Under the pieces are notes generated by a model. The model was not told the origin of the DNA. It did not search any database and saw only the letters and a program-made list of their open reading frames with translations. The position numbers and the translations under genes are program-made. Positions 48,604 to 58,521 of a stretch of DNA of 64,000 nucleotides are shown here, piece by piece. The stretch is from Actinobacteria bacterium IMCC26103. GTDB lineage: Bacteria > Actinomycetota > Actinomycetes > Nanopelagicales > Nanopelagicaceae. The stretch spans positions 1,054,001 to 1,118,000 of the forward strand of contig CP015604.1 in assembly GCA_002284875.1 (NCBI GenBank), in the 5' to 3' direction. The first letter of the stretch is position 1; every line of letters starts with the position of its first letter.

Positions 48604-49206
48604 TTACCTACCAGGAACGGCATCTGGGGAGATAACGGCTTGGGCGACCTCTTTCATAGTTAAACGACGATCCATAGCCGCCCTTTGAATCCAAGAAAAT
48701 GCTTCGGGTTCGGCCAAATTTAAGGCCTGCATCAAAATACCTTTGGCACGATCAATTAACTTTCGAGTTTCTAGCCTTTCATGTAAATCTGCGACTTCGT
48801 CTGCAAGGGTTCGCATCTGTAAATGTCGGCTGATTGCGATTTCAATTGCCGGAACAAGATCACCAATGGAAAAAGGTTTAACGACATATGCCATAACGCC
48901 GGCATCACGAGCACGTTCAACGAGTTCGCGCTGTGAAAAAGCGGTCAGCATTAAAACTGGCGCGATAGAGATTATTTTCTCGGCGGCAGATATGCCATCT
49001 AGTACCGGCATCTTCACATCAAGAATTGCTAAATCAGGTTTATGTAGCTGTGCTAGCTCAATTGCTTGTGCGCCATCGGCTGCTTCAGCCACAACTTCGT
49101 AGCCCGCTTCTACCAACATCTCGACTAGATCCATACGGATTAGCGCTTCATCTTCGGCAACTAGAATTTTGATACGTGTTTCAGCGCCATCGCTATTTGT
49201 ATTCAT
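48604..49206 (-). CDS. pdtaR: ANTAR-domain RNA-binding response regulator (PdtaR-like)
   Basis: A two-domain regulator of 200 residues. The receiver domain has the acidic pocket VAEDEALIRMD, the phosphorylation site in AILDVKMPVLDG, and the conserved lysine in VVKPF. The C-terminal ANTAR domain (LIDRAKGILMQALNLAEPEAFSWIQRAAMDRRLTMKEVAQAV) binds RNA hairpin pairs to prevent transcription termination. Mycobacterial PdtaR works with the kinase PdtaS, not seen here. Its ATG begins one base after the 3' end of the upstream tRNA, leaving no room for a normal leader. Confidence 0.92.
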   Translation of the reverse strand: MNTNSDGAETRIKILVAEDEALIRMDLVEMLVEAGYEVVAEAADGAQAIELAQLHKPDLAILDVKMPVLDGISAAEKIISIAPVLMLTAFSQRELVERARDAGVMAYVVKPFSIGDLVPAIEIAISRHLQMRTLADEVADLHERLETRKLIDRAKGILMQALNLAEPEAFSWIQRAAMDRRLTMKEVAQAVISPDAVPGR

Positions 49207-49207
49207 G

Positions 49208-49280
49208 TGCCTCGAGTCGGATTCGAACCGACACTATGCAGTGTTTGAGACTGCCCTCTCTACCGTTGGAGTACCGAGGC
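49208..49280 (-). tRNA. tRNA with Leu-type anticodon CAA but a short (class I) variable loop
   Basis: A full cloverleaf of 73 bases. The acceptor arms are GCCTCGG and TCGAGGC (one G-T pair) with discriminator A. U8, A14, GG in the D-loop and a TTCGAAT T-loop are all present. The anticodon stem GCAGT/ACTGC encloses the loop CTCAAAC, so the anticodon is CAA and it should read UUG (Leu). The variable region is only ATAGT, whereas bacterial tRNA-Leu normally has a long variable arm. CCA is not encoded. It lies 14 bases after pyk and 1 base before pdtaR, on the same strand. Confidence 0.88.
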
Positions 49281-49294
49281 TTAGAAGGCAAATC

Positions 49295-50734
49295 TTAACG
49301 GTATGCAGGGGCTGCGCCACCCACGGCATCGCCCACACGGTGTACGCGCATCGCATTGGTTGAGCCTGGAATTCCGGGTGGAGATCCTGCGACGATTACA
49401 ACTAATTCGCCTTCTTTGCAACGCCCAGATTTAAGTAACAAGGTATCTGCTTGCATCACCATCTCATCAGTGTGCTTAACCATTGGAGTTAATTCTGGTT
49501 CTACTCCCCAATCCAGCGCCATTCTGTTGTAGGTGCCAACTTCTGGAGTAAATGCCAAGATCGGAATCGGCGAACGCAAACGCGCAGTACGTCGCGCAGA
49601 ATCACCAGATTGAGTAAAGGTAACTAAATACTTAGCCCCAACAATTGCACCAACCTCAGTAGCAGCCTTTGTGATCGCCCCACCTTTTGTCTTGGGCGAT
49701 GATTTCATGGGGCGGATCATTTCCATTCCGCCTTGTTCGGTATGAGAAATGATGCGCGCCATAGTTTGAACTGCTTCAATGGCAAATTCACCTACGGATG
49801 TCTCGCCAGATAACATCAGAGCATCTGCGCCATCTAGTACCGCATTTGCACAATCTGTTGCTTCAGCGCGAGTTGGACGAGAATTAGTAATCATTGAATC
49901 GAGCATCTGGGTTGCAACGATCACCGGTTTAGCAGCTTCACGGGCTAGTTCGATGCAATGCTTTTGAACTAGCGGAACTTCTTCAATCGGAAGCTCTACT
50001 CCGAGGTCACCGCGCGCCACCATAATGCCATCGAAGGCGTTAACGATTCCTTGCAAATTTTCAACTGCTTGTGGCTTTTCAATCTTGGCAATTACTGGGA
50101 TGCGAATTCCAACTTCATCCATAATGCGGTGGACATCGACGATGTCATCGGCGCTCCGGACGAATGAGAGCGCAATGAAATCTGCGCCGGCCTTTAGCCC
50201 CCAACGAAGATCATCCATATCTTTCTCAGATAAAGCCGGAACTGAGACGGCAACGCCCGGCAAGTTAATGCCTTTATTGTTACTGACCGCGCCAGGTTCA
50301 ATTACCTTTGTGACGACATCGTTACCTTTTACTTCCACAACCTCAACGGTGACCTTGCCATCATCGATCAAGATGCGATCGCCGGGCTTGCAATCTCCTG
50401 GTAGACCTTTATATGTAGTGCCGACGCGTTCTTTAGTTCCTTCAACATCATCAGTAGTAATAGTAAAGATATCTCCACGAGATAAATCATGAGGACCGGC
50501 TTTAAAGCGAGCTAAACGAATCTTTGGACCTTGAAGATCGACCAAGATCGCAACTGGAACGCCAGCTTCTTTCGCTGCCTCACGCACGCGATCTAAACGT
50601 GTCTGATGTTCTGGATAGCCTCCATGTGACAAGTTAAGGCGCGCCATATTCATACCAGCTGCGATTAGCTCACGAACTTTCTCGGGAGATTCAACGGCTG
50701 GACCCATTGTGCAAACAATCTTGGCGCGACGCAT
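49295..50734 (-). CDS. pyk: Pyruvate kinase
   Basis: It converts phosphoenolpyruvate and ADP to pyruvate and ATP. The 479 residues show AKIVCTMGPAVESPEKVRELIAAGMNMARLNLSHG at the N-terminus, the catalytic region VIAKIEKPQAVENLQGI and MVARGDLGVELPIEEVPLVQK, ATQMLDSMI, and the C-terminal regulatory domain. TAAGGT lies 6 bases before the ATG, which may also act as a weak Shine-Dalgarno. The tRNA and pdtaR follow on the same strand and are probably in the same transcript. Confidence 0.97.
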   Translation of the reverse strand: MRRAKIVCTMGPAVESPEKVRELIAAGMNMARLNLSHGGYPEHQTRLDRVREAAKEAGVPVAILVDLQGPKIRLARFKAGPHDLSRGDIFTITTDDVEGTKERVGTTYKGLPGDCKPGDRILIDDGKVTVEVVEVKGNDVVTKVIEPGAVSNNKGINLPGVAVSVPALSEKDMDDLRWGLKAGADFIALSFVRSADDIVDVHRIMDEVGIRIPVIAKIEKPQAVENLQGIVNAFDGIMVARGDLGVELPIEEVPLVQKHCIELAREAAKPVIVATQMLDSMITNSRPTRAEATDCANAVLDGADALMLSGETSVGEFAIEAVQTMARIISHTEQGGMEMIRPMKSSPKTKGGAITKAATEVGAIVGAKYLVTFTQSGDSARRTARLRSPIPILAFTPEVGTYNRMALDWGVEPELTPMVKHTDEMVMQADTLLLKSGRCKEGELVVIVAGSPPGIPGSTNAMRVHRVGDAVGGAAPAYR

Positions 50735-50740
50735 GTATAT

Positions 50741-50746
50741 ACCTTA
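50741..50746 (-). promoter_or_regulatory. -10 element of pyk-tRNA-pdtaR, leaderless type
   Basis: TAAGGT on the minus strand is followed by ATATAC (6 bases) and the pyk ATG. The same AAGG could serve as a weak ribosome-binding site, so the case is less clear than at other genes. Confidence 0.42.
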
Positions 50747-50794
50747 TCTAATCGTTTTCGCTACTGGTTAGTTGCAAGATGAAATGACCATGAA

Positions 50795-50818
50795 TTTAAG
50801 TGGGATTGGCCACTTAAA
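50795..50818 (-). terminator. Hairpin downstream of gltD
   Basis: TTTAAGTGG and CCACTTAAA form a perfect 9-bp stem with a 6-base loop, starting 7 bases after the gltD stop. On the minus strand the stem ends in AAA followed by TTCATGG, so the T-run is poor. It may be a weak terminator or protect the 3' end of the gltBD mRNA. Confidence 0.5.
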
Positions 50819-50824
50819 CCATGG

Positions 50825-52279
50825 CTAAACCATCATGGATCGAGCTGTCGGTGCAATTGGTGCTGGTAATTGAGTTTCGCCTTCGAGATATTTATCTACG
50901 CCGGCTGCTGCACTGCGACCTTCGGCGATCGCCCAAACAATTAGTGACTGACCGCGACCGGCATCTCCGGCAACGAAAATTCCTTCTACGCTGCTCTGAT
51001 AATTCTCATCCCGTTTAATATTTCCCCGCTCATCAAATTCAACTTCTAGCTGAGTAAGAATCTCTGATTTTTCTGGACCTGTAAATCCCATCGCTAAGAA
51101 GACAAAATCTGCAGGAATCTCTTTCTCTGTCCCTGGCACCGGTTCAAACTTACCGTTGGCAAATTTCGTTTCCACAAGTTTTAGCGCCTTTAGATTTCCA
51201 TTTCCATCACCGATAAATTCCTCAGTACTAACTGCAAAGACACGGTTATCGAGCTCTTCATGGGCAGATGAGACGCGATAGATCATTGGGTATGTCGGCC
51301 AAGGTTGTCCGCTCGGACGTTCTTCAGTCGGACGCGGCATAATTTCCAATTGCGTAACGCTTGCCGCGCCTTGGCGAATAGAAGTACCAAGGCAATCTGC
51401 ACCGGTATCTCCTCCACCCAAAATCACAACGTGCCTACCGGCGACGTTAATATCGGGGTTGGTGACTTCACCAAGGGCTTGTTTATTTCCCCAAGGAAGA
51501 AATTCCATCGCTTGGTAAATACCTTTAGTCTCGCGCCCCTTAATTGGCAGATCGCGCCATTGAGTGGCGCCAACTGCAAGCACGATCGCATCATATTTCT
51601 TGCGAAGATCAGCGCCGGTTATCTCAACGCCAACATCTACACCCGGACGAAAACGAGTTCCCTCTTTCTCCATCTGATTTAGTCGACGGTCAAGGACGCT
51701 TTTCTCCATTTTAAATTCTGGTATTCCATAACGAAGCAAGCCACCGATTTTATCGGCGCGCTCGTAGACAGCCACGGTATGCCCGGCGCGAGTTAACTGT
51801 TGGGCTGCGGCAAGACCGGCCGGCCCTGAACCAATAACTGCAACTGTTTTGCCGGTTAGGCGGTCGGGAGGTGTTGGCTTTACATTGCCGGCACCGAAAG
51901 CTTCTTCAATGGTGCGCAGTTCTACTTGTTTGATAGTTACCGCATCAGCGTTGATACCTATTACACATGCAGTCTCACATGGTGCCGGGCATAAGCGGCC
52001 AGTAAATTCTGGGAAGTTATTGGTGGCGTGCAATCGCGCAATAGCCTCCTCTTTATCGCCGCGCCACATCAGATCATTCCATTCTGGAATTAAATTTCCG
52101 AGCGGACAACCTTCGTGACAAAACGGAATGCCGCAATCCATGCAACGACCTGCTTGTTTCTGCAGGTGCTCCATGCTTTGTGGTTCATAGACTTCATGCC
52201 AATCTTTAATTCGGATATCGATCGGGCGGCGCTTTGGCATTTCACGCGGTGTAGTTAGAAATCCCTTTGGATCAGCCAT
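50825..52279 (-). CDS. gltD: Glutamate synthase small subunit
   Basis: This subunit supplies electrons from NADPH to GltB. The 484 residues carry cysteine clusters for [4Fe-4S] centres ([22 protein letters not shown], then CPAPCETAC), the FAD-binding [17 protein letters not shown] and the NADPH-binding [17 protein letters not shown]. It overlaps the end of gltB by 8 bases. Confidence 0.97.
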   Translation of the reverse strand: MADPKGFLTTPREMPKRRPIDIRIKDWHEVYEPQSMEHLQKQAGRCMDCGIPFCHEGCPLGNLIPEWNDLMWRGDKEEAIARLHATNNFPEFTGRLCPAPCETACVIGINADAVTIKQVELRTIEEAFGAGNVKPTPPDRLTGKTVAVIGSGPAGLAAAQQLTRAGHTVAVYERADKIGGLLRYGIPEFKMEKSVLDRRLNQMEKEGTRFRPGVDVGVEITGADLRKKYDAIVLAVGATQWRDLPIKGRETKGIYQAMEFLPWGNKQALGEVTNPDINVAGRHVVILGGGDTGADCLGTSIRQGAASVTQLEIMPRPTEERPSGQPWPTYPMIYRVSSAHEELDNRVFAVSTEEFIGDGNGNLKALKLVETKFANGKFEPVPGTEKEIPADFVFLAMGFTGPEKSEILTQLEVEFDERGNIKRDENYQSSVEGIFVAGDAGRGQSLIVWAIAEGRSAAAGVDKYLEGETQLPAPIAPTARSMMV

Positions 52280-55200
52280 TTGCTGCCACCTCCATTACAT
52301 ATTGGTCGATTGGAAGTCCATCTTTAGTTGCTCGCTCGATTGCGCCAAGTACACGCGCATAATCACGGGGCATTATCAGTGAGATGCGATTTACTGAAGC
52401 GGTCCAGTCCTTGAGAAGATCTGCTGCAACAGTTGATCCGGTCTCAGTATGGAAATTAGAAATTATCGATTTCAGTATTTCTTTCTGATCTTCTGGAACT
52501 GTCAAAATATCTACCATCTCGGTATTTACCTGCGCTGGATTTAAATCTAGAGCAAAGGCGCGACCACCTGACATTCCAGCCGCAAAGTTACGGCCAGTGC
52601 GACCCAAGATAACAACTGTTCCGCCAGTCATATATTCACAACCGTGATCGCCGACGCCTTCAACGACAGCGGTTGCACCAGAGTTACGAACACAGAAACG
52701 TTCGCCCACTAGTCCGCGAATAAAGATCTCACCAGAAGTTGCCCCATAACCTATGACGTTTCCGGCGATGACATTCTCTTGCGATTGGAAGGTAGCGCGT
52801 TCATCTGGACGAACTATGACGCGACCGCCTGATATTCCTTTACCTACATAGTCATTGCTATCACCATAAAGGCGGATTGCAATACCGCGCGGTAGGAAAG
52901 CGCCGAGTGATTGACCGGCAGAACCATGTAGCGTGACATCAATCGTTCCGACCGGAAGACCTTCTGCGCCAAAGCGGCGTGTAACTTCTGCGCCCAACAT
53001 TGTGCCAACGGTGCGGTTAACGTTACGAACTGGCAGGTCGATACGAACCGCTTCTTTCTTATCGAGAGCATCTGCCGCAAGTGAAATTAATTGATTATCC
53101 AGGGCCGCAGCAAGGCCATGATCTTGCACTGTTGTGCGGTGCAGGGGTGAAGCAACATCTGGGCGAACCAATAGCGGTGCTAGATCTAGTCCGCTTGCTT
53201 TCCAATGATTGACTGCATCCCGAGTATCTAGATACTCAACGTGACCGATCGCCTCTTGTAGCGTGCGGAAACCAAGTTTGGCCAAGATTTCTCGAACTTC
53301 TTCGGCGATATATTCAAAGAAAGTTTCGACAAACTCTGGCTTGCCGGTAAAGCGTTTACGTAGTTCTGGGTTCTGGGTTGCAACGCCGACCGGACAGGTA
53401 TCTAAGTGACAGACACGCATCATCACGCAACCAGATACAACGAGTGGCGCTGTTGCAAATCCATATTCTTCTGCGCCAAGTAGCGCTGCAATAACCACAT
53501 CGCGTCCAGTCTTTAACTGACCATCTGCTTGTACAACGATGCGATCGCGTAGTCCGTTAAGAAGCAGCGTCTGTTGTGTTTCGGCAAGACCAAGTTCCCA
53601 AGGAGCTCCCGCGTGCTTTAGCGATGTCAGCGGTGATGCACCAGTTCCACCATCATGGCCGGAAATCAAAACTACATCCGCGTGCGCTTTAGAGACACCT
53701 GCCGCAACTGTGCCAACGCCGACTTCAGCAACTAATTTGACGTGGATGCGTGCGTTTTTGTTGGCGTTCTTAAGATCGTGAATTAGCTGGGCTAAATCTT
53801 CAATTGAGTAAATATCATGATGCGGTGGTGGTGAGATAAGTCCGACGCCCGGAGTTGAGTAACGCACCTTGGCAATCCACGGATAGACCTTATTTCCCGG
53901 AAGCTGTCCACCCTCACCAGGTTTTGCACCTTGGGCAATTTTGATCTGAATATCATCTGCGTTAACCAGGTAATCACTTGTTACCCCAAAGCGACCGCTA
54001 GCAACCTGCTTAATTGAACTGCGCTTAGAATCACCATTTGCCATTGGGATCGCACGAGATGGATCTTCGCCACCTTCACCGGTATTGGATTTAGCGCCAA
54101 GTCGGTTCATGGCAATCGCTAAAGTTTCATGTGCTTCTTGTGAAATAGAGCCGTAGGACATTGCGCCGGTTGAGAAGCGCTTGACGATCTCTGAGATCGG
54201 TTCGACTTCATCAATTGAGATCGCAGGGCGCTCTCCTTCTTTAAAAGCAAAGAGTCCACGCAGAGTCATTAGCTCTTTGCTCTGTGTATCTACCTTGCTG
54301 GTGTAACGCTTAAAGATGTCGTACCGCTTGGAGCGAGTTGAATGCTGCAAGGTAAAGACGGTCTCTGGATTAAATAAATGCGGCTCGCCATCGCGGCGCC
54401 ATTGGTATTCACCGCCGATCGGCAAGCGCTTAGTGCCCGGAATCTCTCCCCCGACTGGGTAAGCAATGTGATGGCGTGCGATTGTCTCTTCTGCAATAAC
54501 ATCCAAACTGATGCCGCCAAGACGTGAAGTCGTGCCGACGAAGTATTCATCAACAACTTCTTGTGAAAGTCCGATAGCTTCAAATACTTGTGCGCCGGTA
54601 TATGAGGCGATGGTTGAAATACCCATCTTTGACATAACTTTTAAGACACCTTTACCGAGGCTCTTAATAACATTGCGAACCGCTTTTTCAGGGGTAATGC
54701 CGGTGATCACTCCTTGCAGAACTAGATCCTCGGCAGATTCCATAGCAAGGTATGGGTTAACTGCGGCTGCGCCATAACCAATTAAAAGCGCAACATGATG
54801 AACTTCGCGGACATCGCCGGCTTCAACAACTAGTCCAACTTTGGTACGAGTCTTCTCACGAATTAAATGATGATGCACAGCAGCCGTTAGTAGCAGAGAT
54901 GGAATCGGCGTATCTTCGGCATCACCGTTGCGATCAGAGAGAACGATGATGTGCGCACCAGCTGCAATCGCATCAGATACTTCACGTTTGATCTCTTCTA
55001 ACCGCGTCTGCAGAGTATTGCCATCACCGGATACCGGGAACAAACCACGAACTACATAACTCTCTAGACCTGGGTATTCACCATCGGCGTTGACGTGAAT
55101 GATCTTGGCTAGTTCATCGTTATCAATTACTGGGAAAGCTAAAGATATTTGGCGACATGATGCCGGCCCTGGATCTAGCAGATTATGTTCTGGTCCGATA

Positions 55201-56789
55201 GATCCGCCGAGGCTGGTTACTAGTTCTTCACGAATGGCATCAAGTGGTGGATTAGTTACTTGCGCAAAGAGTTGCGAGAAGTAATCAAAGAGCAGGCGTG
55301 GTTTTTCTGAAAGCGCTGCAATTGGCGTATCTGTTCCCATAGAGCCAAGCGCTTCCATGCCGTTCTTAGCCATAGGGGTAAGCAAGATCCGGATCTCTTC
55401 TTCGGTATAACCAAAGGCGCGTTGGCGGCGAACGACTGATGAGTGCGGATAAACAATATGTTCACGTGAAGGTAGATCACTTAACTTCATCATTCCCGAG
55501 CGCAACCATTCGCCATAAGGCGCAGCATCTGCGAGGGTATCTTTTATCTCATCGTCTTCAATGATGCGTCCTGCTTCAATATCAACTAAGAACATCTTGC
55601 CTGGTTGCAGGCGACCTTTGCGAACAATCTTTTCTGCAGGGAAATCCAAGACACCGACTTCAGATGCCAGAACAACCAAGCCATCATCGGTTACCCAGAA
55701 ACGTGATGGACGAAGTCCATTGCGATCAAGGACTGCGCCAACTTGATGGCCATCAGTAAATGTCACACATGCTGGTCCATCCCATGGCTCCATCAACGAT
55801 GCATGGAAGGCGTAGAAATCACGGCGCTTCTGCGACATGGTTGAGTGGTTCTCCCATGCTTCCGGGATCATCATCAAGACTGAATGTGGAAGTGAACGTC
55901 CGCCTAAATAGAGAAGTTCAAGTACTTCATCAAATGATGCGGAATCGCTGCCGGACATTTCAACTATTGGAAAGAGTCGGCTGAGATCTCCCGGAATTAA
56001 CTCACTGGCCAAAAGCGATTCGCGCGCGCGCATCCAGTTACGATTGCCCTTAACGGTATTGATTTCGCCGTTGTGTGCGATAAAGCGATAAGGGTGGGCC
56101 AGTGGCCAAGATGGAAATGTATTGGTGGAAAAACGTGAGTGCACCAAAGCCATCGGCGAGGCAACGCGTTCATCGCTCAAATCTGGGAAGAACTCTTCGA
56201 GCTGGCCAGTAGTAAGCATTCCTTTGTAAACAATTGTCTGCGAAGAAAGAGATGGGAAGTAAAGGTCTAATGAATGTTCAGCGCGTTTTCGTAAGCAGAA
56301 AGCTAAACGATCTAGCGCTATCCCGGATTCATTTCCTTTACCTGAAATAAATAGCTGTTCAAATTTAGGCATTACAGATACGGCAGTCTTGCCGAGCGAG
56401 GCAGAATTAATAGGTAGCTCGCGCCAACCCAAAATAGTTAAGCCTTCTTCGTCCGCAATCTTGGCGATTGCGGCACGGACTTCAGCGCCTTGTGCGACAA
56501 ATGCGATTCCGGTTGCATATGAGCCATCTTTAGGAAGTTCGAATTCAACAACGGCGCGATAGAAAGCATCTGGAACGCGAATTAAAATTCCTGCACCATC
56601 ACCGCTATCGGGTTCGGCGCCAGATGCACCGCGATGTTCTAAATTGCGAAGCGCGGTTAGCGCTTTCGCAACGATTTCATGTGTTGCAACTTTATTTAGG
56701 GTAGCCACCATTGCAACGCCGCATGCATCATGCTCGTTGGAAGGATCATAAAGACCAAGACGTGCTGGGTAGTTAGATGAAAGGGCCAT
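52272..56789 (-). CDS. gltB: Glutamate synthase large subunit
   Basis: GltB makes two glutamates from glutamine and 2-oxoglutarate. The 1505 residues comprise a class II glutamine amidotransferase domain whose catalytic Cys22 (HDACGVAMV) would be exposed by removal of a short propeptide, a central domain, an FMN/synthase barrel with the 3Fe-4S ligands [12 protein letters not shown], and a C-terminal beta-helix ([10 protein letters not shown]-type repeats). An in-frame TAG just before the ATG fixes the start. AGGAG lies 11 bases upstream, an unusually long spacing. Confidence 0.97.
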   Translation of the reverse strand: MALSSNYPARLGLYDPSNEHDACGVAMVATLNKVATHEIVAKALTALRNLEHRGASGAEPDSGDGAGILIRVPDAFYRAVVEFELPKDGSYATGIAFVAQGAEVRAAIAKIADEEGLTILGWRELPINSASLGKTAVSVMPKFEQLFISGKGNESGIALDRLAFCLRKRAEHSLDLYFPSLSSQTIVYKGMLTTGQLEEFFPDLSDERVASPMALVHSRFSTNTFPSWPLAHPYRFIAHNGEINTVKGNRNWMRARESLLASELIPGDLSRLFPIVEMSGSDSASFDEVLELLYLGGRSLPHSVLMMIPEAWENHSTMSQKRRDFYAFHASLMEPWDGPACVTFTDGHQVGAVLDRNGLRPSRFWVTDDGLVVLASEVGVLDFPAEKIVRKGRLQPGKMFLVDIEAGRIIEDDEIKDTLADAAPYGEWLRSGMMKLSDLPSREHIVYPHSSVVRRQRAFGYTEEEIRILLTPMAKNGMEALGSMGTDTPIAALSEKPRLLFDYFSQLFAQVTNPPLDAIREELVTSLGGSIGPEHNLLDPGPASCRQISLAFPVIDNDELAKIIHVNADGEYPGLESYVVRGLFPVSGDGNTLQTRLEEIKREVSDAIAAGAHIIVLSDRNGDAEDTPIPSLLLTAAVHHHLIREKTRTKVGLVVEAGDVREVHHVALLIGYGAAAVNPYLAMESAEDLVLQGVITGITPEKAVRNVIKSLGKGVLKVMSKMGISTIASYTGAQVFEAIGLSQEVVDEYFVGTTSRLGGISLDVIAEETIARHHIAYPVGGEIPGTKRLPIGGEYQWRRDGEPHLFNPETVFTLQHSTRSKRYDIFKRYTSKVDTQSKELMTLRGLFAFKEGERPAISIDEVEPISEIVKRFSTGAMSYGSISQEAHETLAIAMNRLGAKSNTGEGGEDPSRAIPMANGDSKRSSIKQVASGRFGVTSDYLVNADDIQIKIAQGAKPGEGGQLPGNKVYPWIAKVRYSTPGVGLISPPPHHDIYSIEDLAQLIHDLKNANKNARIHVKLVAEVGVGTVAAGVSKAHADVVLISGHDGGTGASPLTSLKHAGAPWELGLAETQQTLLLNGLRDRIVVQADGQLKTGRDVVIAALLGAEEYGFATAPLVVSGCVMMRVCHLDTCPVGVATQNPELRKRFTGKPEFVETFFEYIAEEVREILAKLGFRTLQEAIGHVEYLDTRDAVNHWKASGLDLAPLLVRPDVASPLHRTTVQDHGLAAALDNQLISLAADALDKKEAVRIDLPVRNVNRTVGTMLGAEVTRRFGAEGLPVGTIDVTLHGSAGQSLGAFLPRGIAIRLYGDSNDYVGKGISGGRVIVRPDERATFQSQENVIAGNVIGYGATSGEIFIRGLVGERFCVRNSGATAVVEGVGDHGCEYMTGGTVVILGRTGRNFAAGMSGGRAFALDLNPAQVNTEMVDILTVPEDQKEILKSIISNFHTETGSTVAADLLKDWTASVNRISLIMPRDYARVLGAIERATKDGLPIDQYVMEVAANG

Positions 56790-56933
56790 CTATTTTCACA
56801 CTCCTGTTGTCCACACTTGAAAAATCGTGAGGGACAACGTTGGCCCGTAGAAACCATCGACCAGAAAGGTGCGATGGGGCAAAAGGGTAGCAAGAACTAG
56901 GGTAGTTAGGCATACCCAGAAGATGGGAAAGGT
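56790..56933 (-). promoter_or_regulatory. gltBD leader with two stem-loops
   Basis: This 144-base gap separates the VIT-family gene from gltB. On the minus strand two stem-loops can form. The first (56877-56854) pairs CCATCG with CGATGG and continues ACC/GGT after a single bulge. The second (56838-56806) pairs GTTGTCC with GGACAAC and has an inner CAC/GTG stem; its foot touches the AGGAG ribosome-binding site (56805-56801). The first may end the upstream transcript, but only a TTT follows it. I do not recognise a known riboswitch class. Confidence 0.4.
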
Positions 56934-57656
56934 TTAGATCCCGCTCACATGAAGAAGTTGTCCAATGCCAGCGGTTATTGCCATGCCGAAGCAACCACCG
57001 AGGATTACTCGCAGAGTCGGAGCCAGAACCTTTGATCCGGCAGTCTTAGCGCTAACGATTCCAGTGAAGATCAGGCCTACTACCGTAAACCCGACGATAC
57101 TAACCGCGATTTTGCCGGTCGTCGGTGCAAAGGCGCCTAGGAATGGAATCAAACCACCTGATGTAAAGGCTGCAGCAGATGCGACCGCAGCTTGCACCGG
57201 GCGCGCCTTGGTGTGTGGATGTTGCCCGAGTTCATCACGAAGGTGCGCCTCCAGCGGATCACGAGCATGCATCGCGCTAGCAACTTCCAACGCGAGTTCT
57301 GGAGTTAGGCCGCGATTGATATAGATCTGCTGCAATTCCAATAACTCAGATTCGGGATCGATCGCTAGATGTTCCATCTCCAATAGCCGATCCGAGGCTT
57401 CAATATCATTTTGTGAACGAACGGATACATATTCACCAACGGCCATAGACATCGCGCCGGCAACAATTCCAGCAGCGCCTGCAGTAATTAAAAAAGTTTG
57501 GGCATCTGCACCACCAGTTTTGGCAGCTGTAACACCGATCATTAGTGATGCCGTTGAAACCAGACCATCATTTGCGCCAAGAACGGCTGCACGCAACCAA
57601 CCTGCACGATGGGTGCGATGATGGAGATTGCGCTGATAGACATCTTCTAAAGCCAT
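56934..57656 (-). CDS. VIT1/CCC1-family transporter
   Basis: A 240-residue membrane protein of the family of vacuolar iron/manganese transporters. Conserved parts are GWLRAAVLGANDGLVSTASLMIGV (helix 1), AGAMSMAVGEYVSVRSQNDIE (helix 2 and the start of the acidic cytoplasmic domain), and three C-terminal helices from about residue 150. Iron or manganese transport is likely but unproven. TAGACT lies 6 bases before the ATG. It ends 144 bases before gltB. Confidence 0.88.
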   Translation of the reverse strand: MALEDVYQRNLHHRTHRAGWLRAAVLGANDGLVSTASLMIGVTAAKTGGADAQTFLITAGAAGIVAGAMSMAVGEYVSVRSQNDIEASDRLLEMEHLAIDPESELLELQQIYINRGLTPELALEVASAMHARDPLEAHLRDELGQHPHTKARPVQAAVASAAAFTSGGLIPFLGAFAPTTGKIAVSIVGFTVVGLIFTGIVSAKTAGSKVLAPTLRVILGGCFGMAITAGIGQLLHVSGI

Positions 57657-57662
57657 GGCCCG

Positions 57663-57668
57663 AGTCTA
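57663..57668 (-). promoter_or_regulatory. -10 element of the VIT-family gene, leaderless type
   Basis: TAGACT on the minus strand is followed by CGGGCC (6 bases) and the ATG at 57656. No Shine-Dalgarno is present. Confidence 0.58.
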
Positions 57669-57679
57669 CCTGATCCCAA

Positions 57680-58519
57680 TTAAGTTTCGCGTGTGATGTG
57701 ATCGCGCTTGCCTCGTTGATTGTGCACAAATAGAGCCAACCCCATGGCAAAGATCAAAATACTCATCCATTGATTTACTCGCAATCCGTTTAGCGTATGT
57801 GCCGGATCAATACGCATCCCCTCAATAAAGAATCTGACAAGCGAATAACCAGCGATATAAAAATAGAAAATGGATCCGGCTGTCCATCGGCTTCCAAATT
57901 TAAGCAAAATAGCGGCTAAGAGCGTGCTCCAAATCGCTTCATAAAGAAAAGTTGGATGGAAGGTTTCGATAAGGCCATACCCGCTGGGGCGAAACTTGTA
58001 TGGGATTTCTAGCGCCCACCATGCATTTAGCGGTCTGCCAAATAATTCAGCATTGAACCAATTTCCAAAACGTCCGATTGCCTGCGCAAATAAAATTCCG
58101 GGGGCTAGGGCATCTAAGAAAATTTTAAATGATGGAAGTTGCATCTGCCTGCCCAAGCGCTGGTAGGAAAAATAGGCGCCCAATACTCCAAGGGCGATCG
58201 CACCCCAAATCCCTAACCCACCTTTCCAGATTTTAAAGATCGCAAGTAAATTTCCATCGCTACCAAAGTAGGCATCCGGTGAAGTAATTACGTGATAGAT
58301 ACGGCCGCCAATAATTCCAGCAGGAATGGCGATAACCGAAACTTCCGAAACAACACCTTTTAAATCTATTCCAGCGCTTTCACCGTAAAGGCTCAAGCGT
58401 TTATCACCGAGCCAGATAGCAATGGCTATTCCGGCAATTATGCACAGAGCATAGAAGTGAACAGTGAGAGGGCCGATAGCGATCTGCGACAGAGTCGGGG
58501 TCGGTATCGCCGCGTGCAT
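57680..58519 (-). CDS. lgt: Prolipoprotein diacylglyceryl transferase
   Basis: Lgt attaches diacylglycerol to the lipobox cysteine of prolipoproteins. The 279-residue membrane protein shows the Lgt signature GRFGNWFNAELFG, GGRIYHV, and HPTFLYEAIWS. It ends the trp-mauE-dsbA-lgt cluster, 2 bases after the thioredoxin-fold gene. Its presence shows that the cell makes lipoproteins, which bears on the missing lipobox of LivK. Confidence 0.95.
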   Translation of the reverse strand: MHAAIPTPTLSQIAIGPLTVHFYALCIIAGIAIAIWLGDKRLSLYGESAGIDLKGVVSEVSVIAIPAGIIGGRIYHVITSPDAYFGSDGNLLAIFKIWKGGLGIWGAIALGVLGAYFSYQRLGRQMQLPSFKIFLDALAPGILFAQAIGRFGNWFNAELFGRPLNAWWALEIPYKFRPSGYGLIETFHPTFLYEAIWSTLLAAILLKFGSRWTAGSIFYFYIAGYSLVRFFIEGMRIDPAHTLNGLRVNQWMSILIFAMGLALFVHNQRGKRDHITRET

Positions 58520-58521
58520 CG

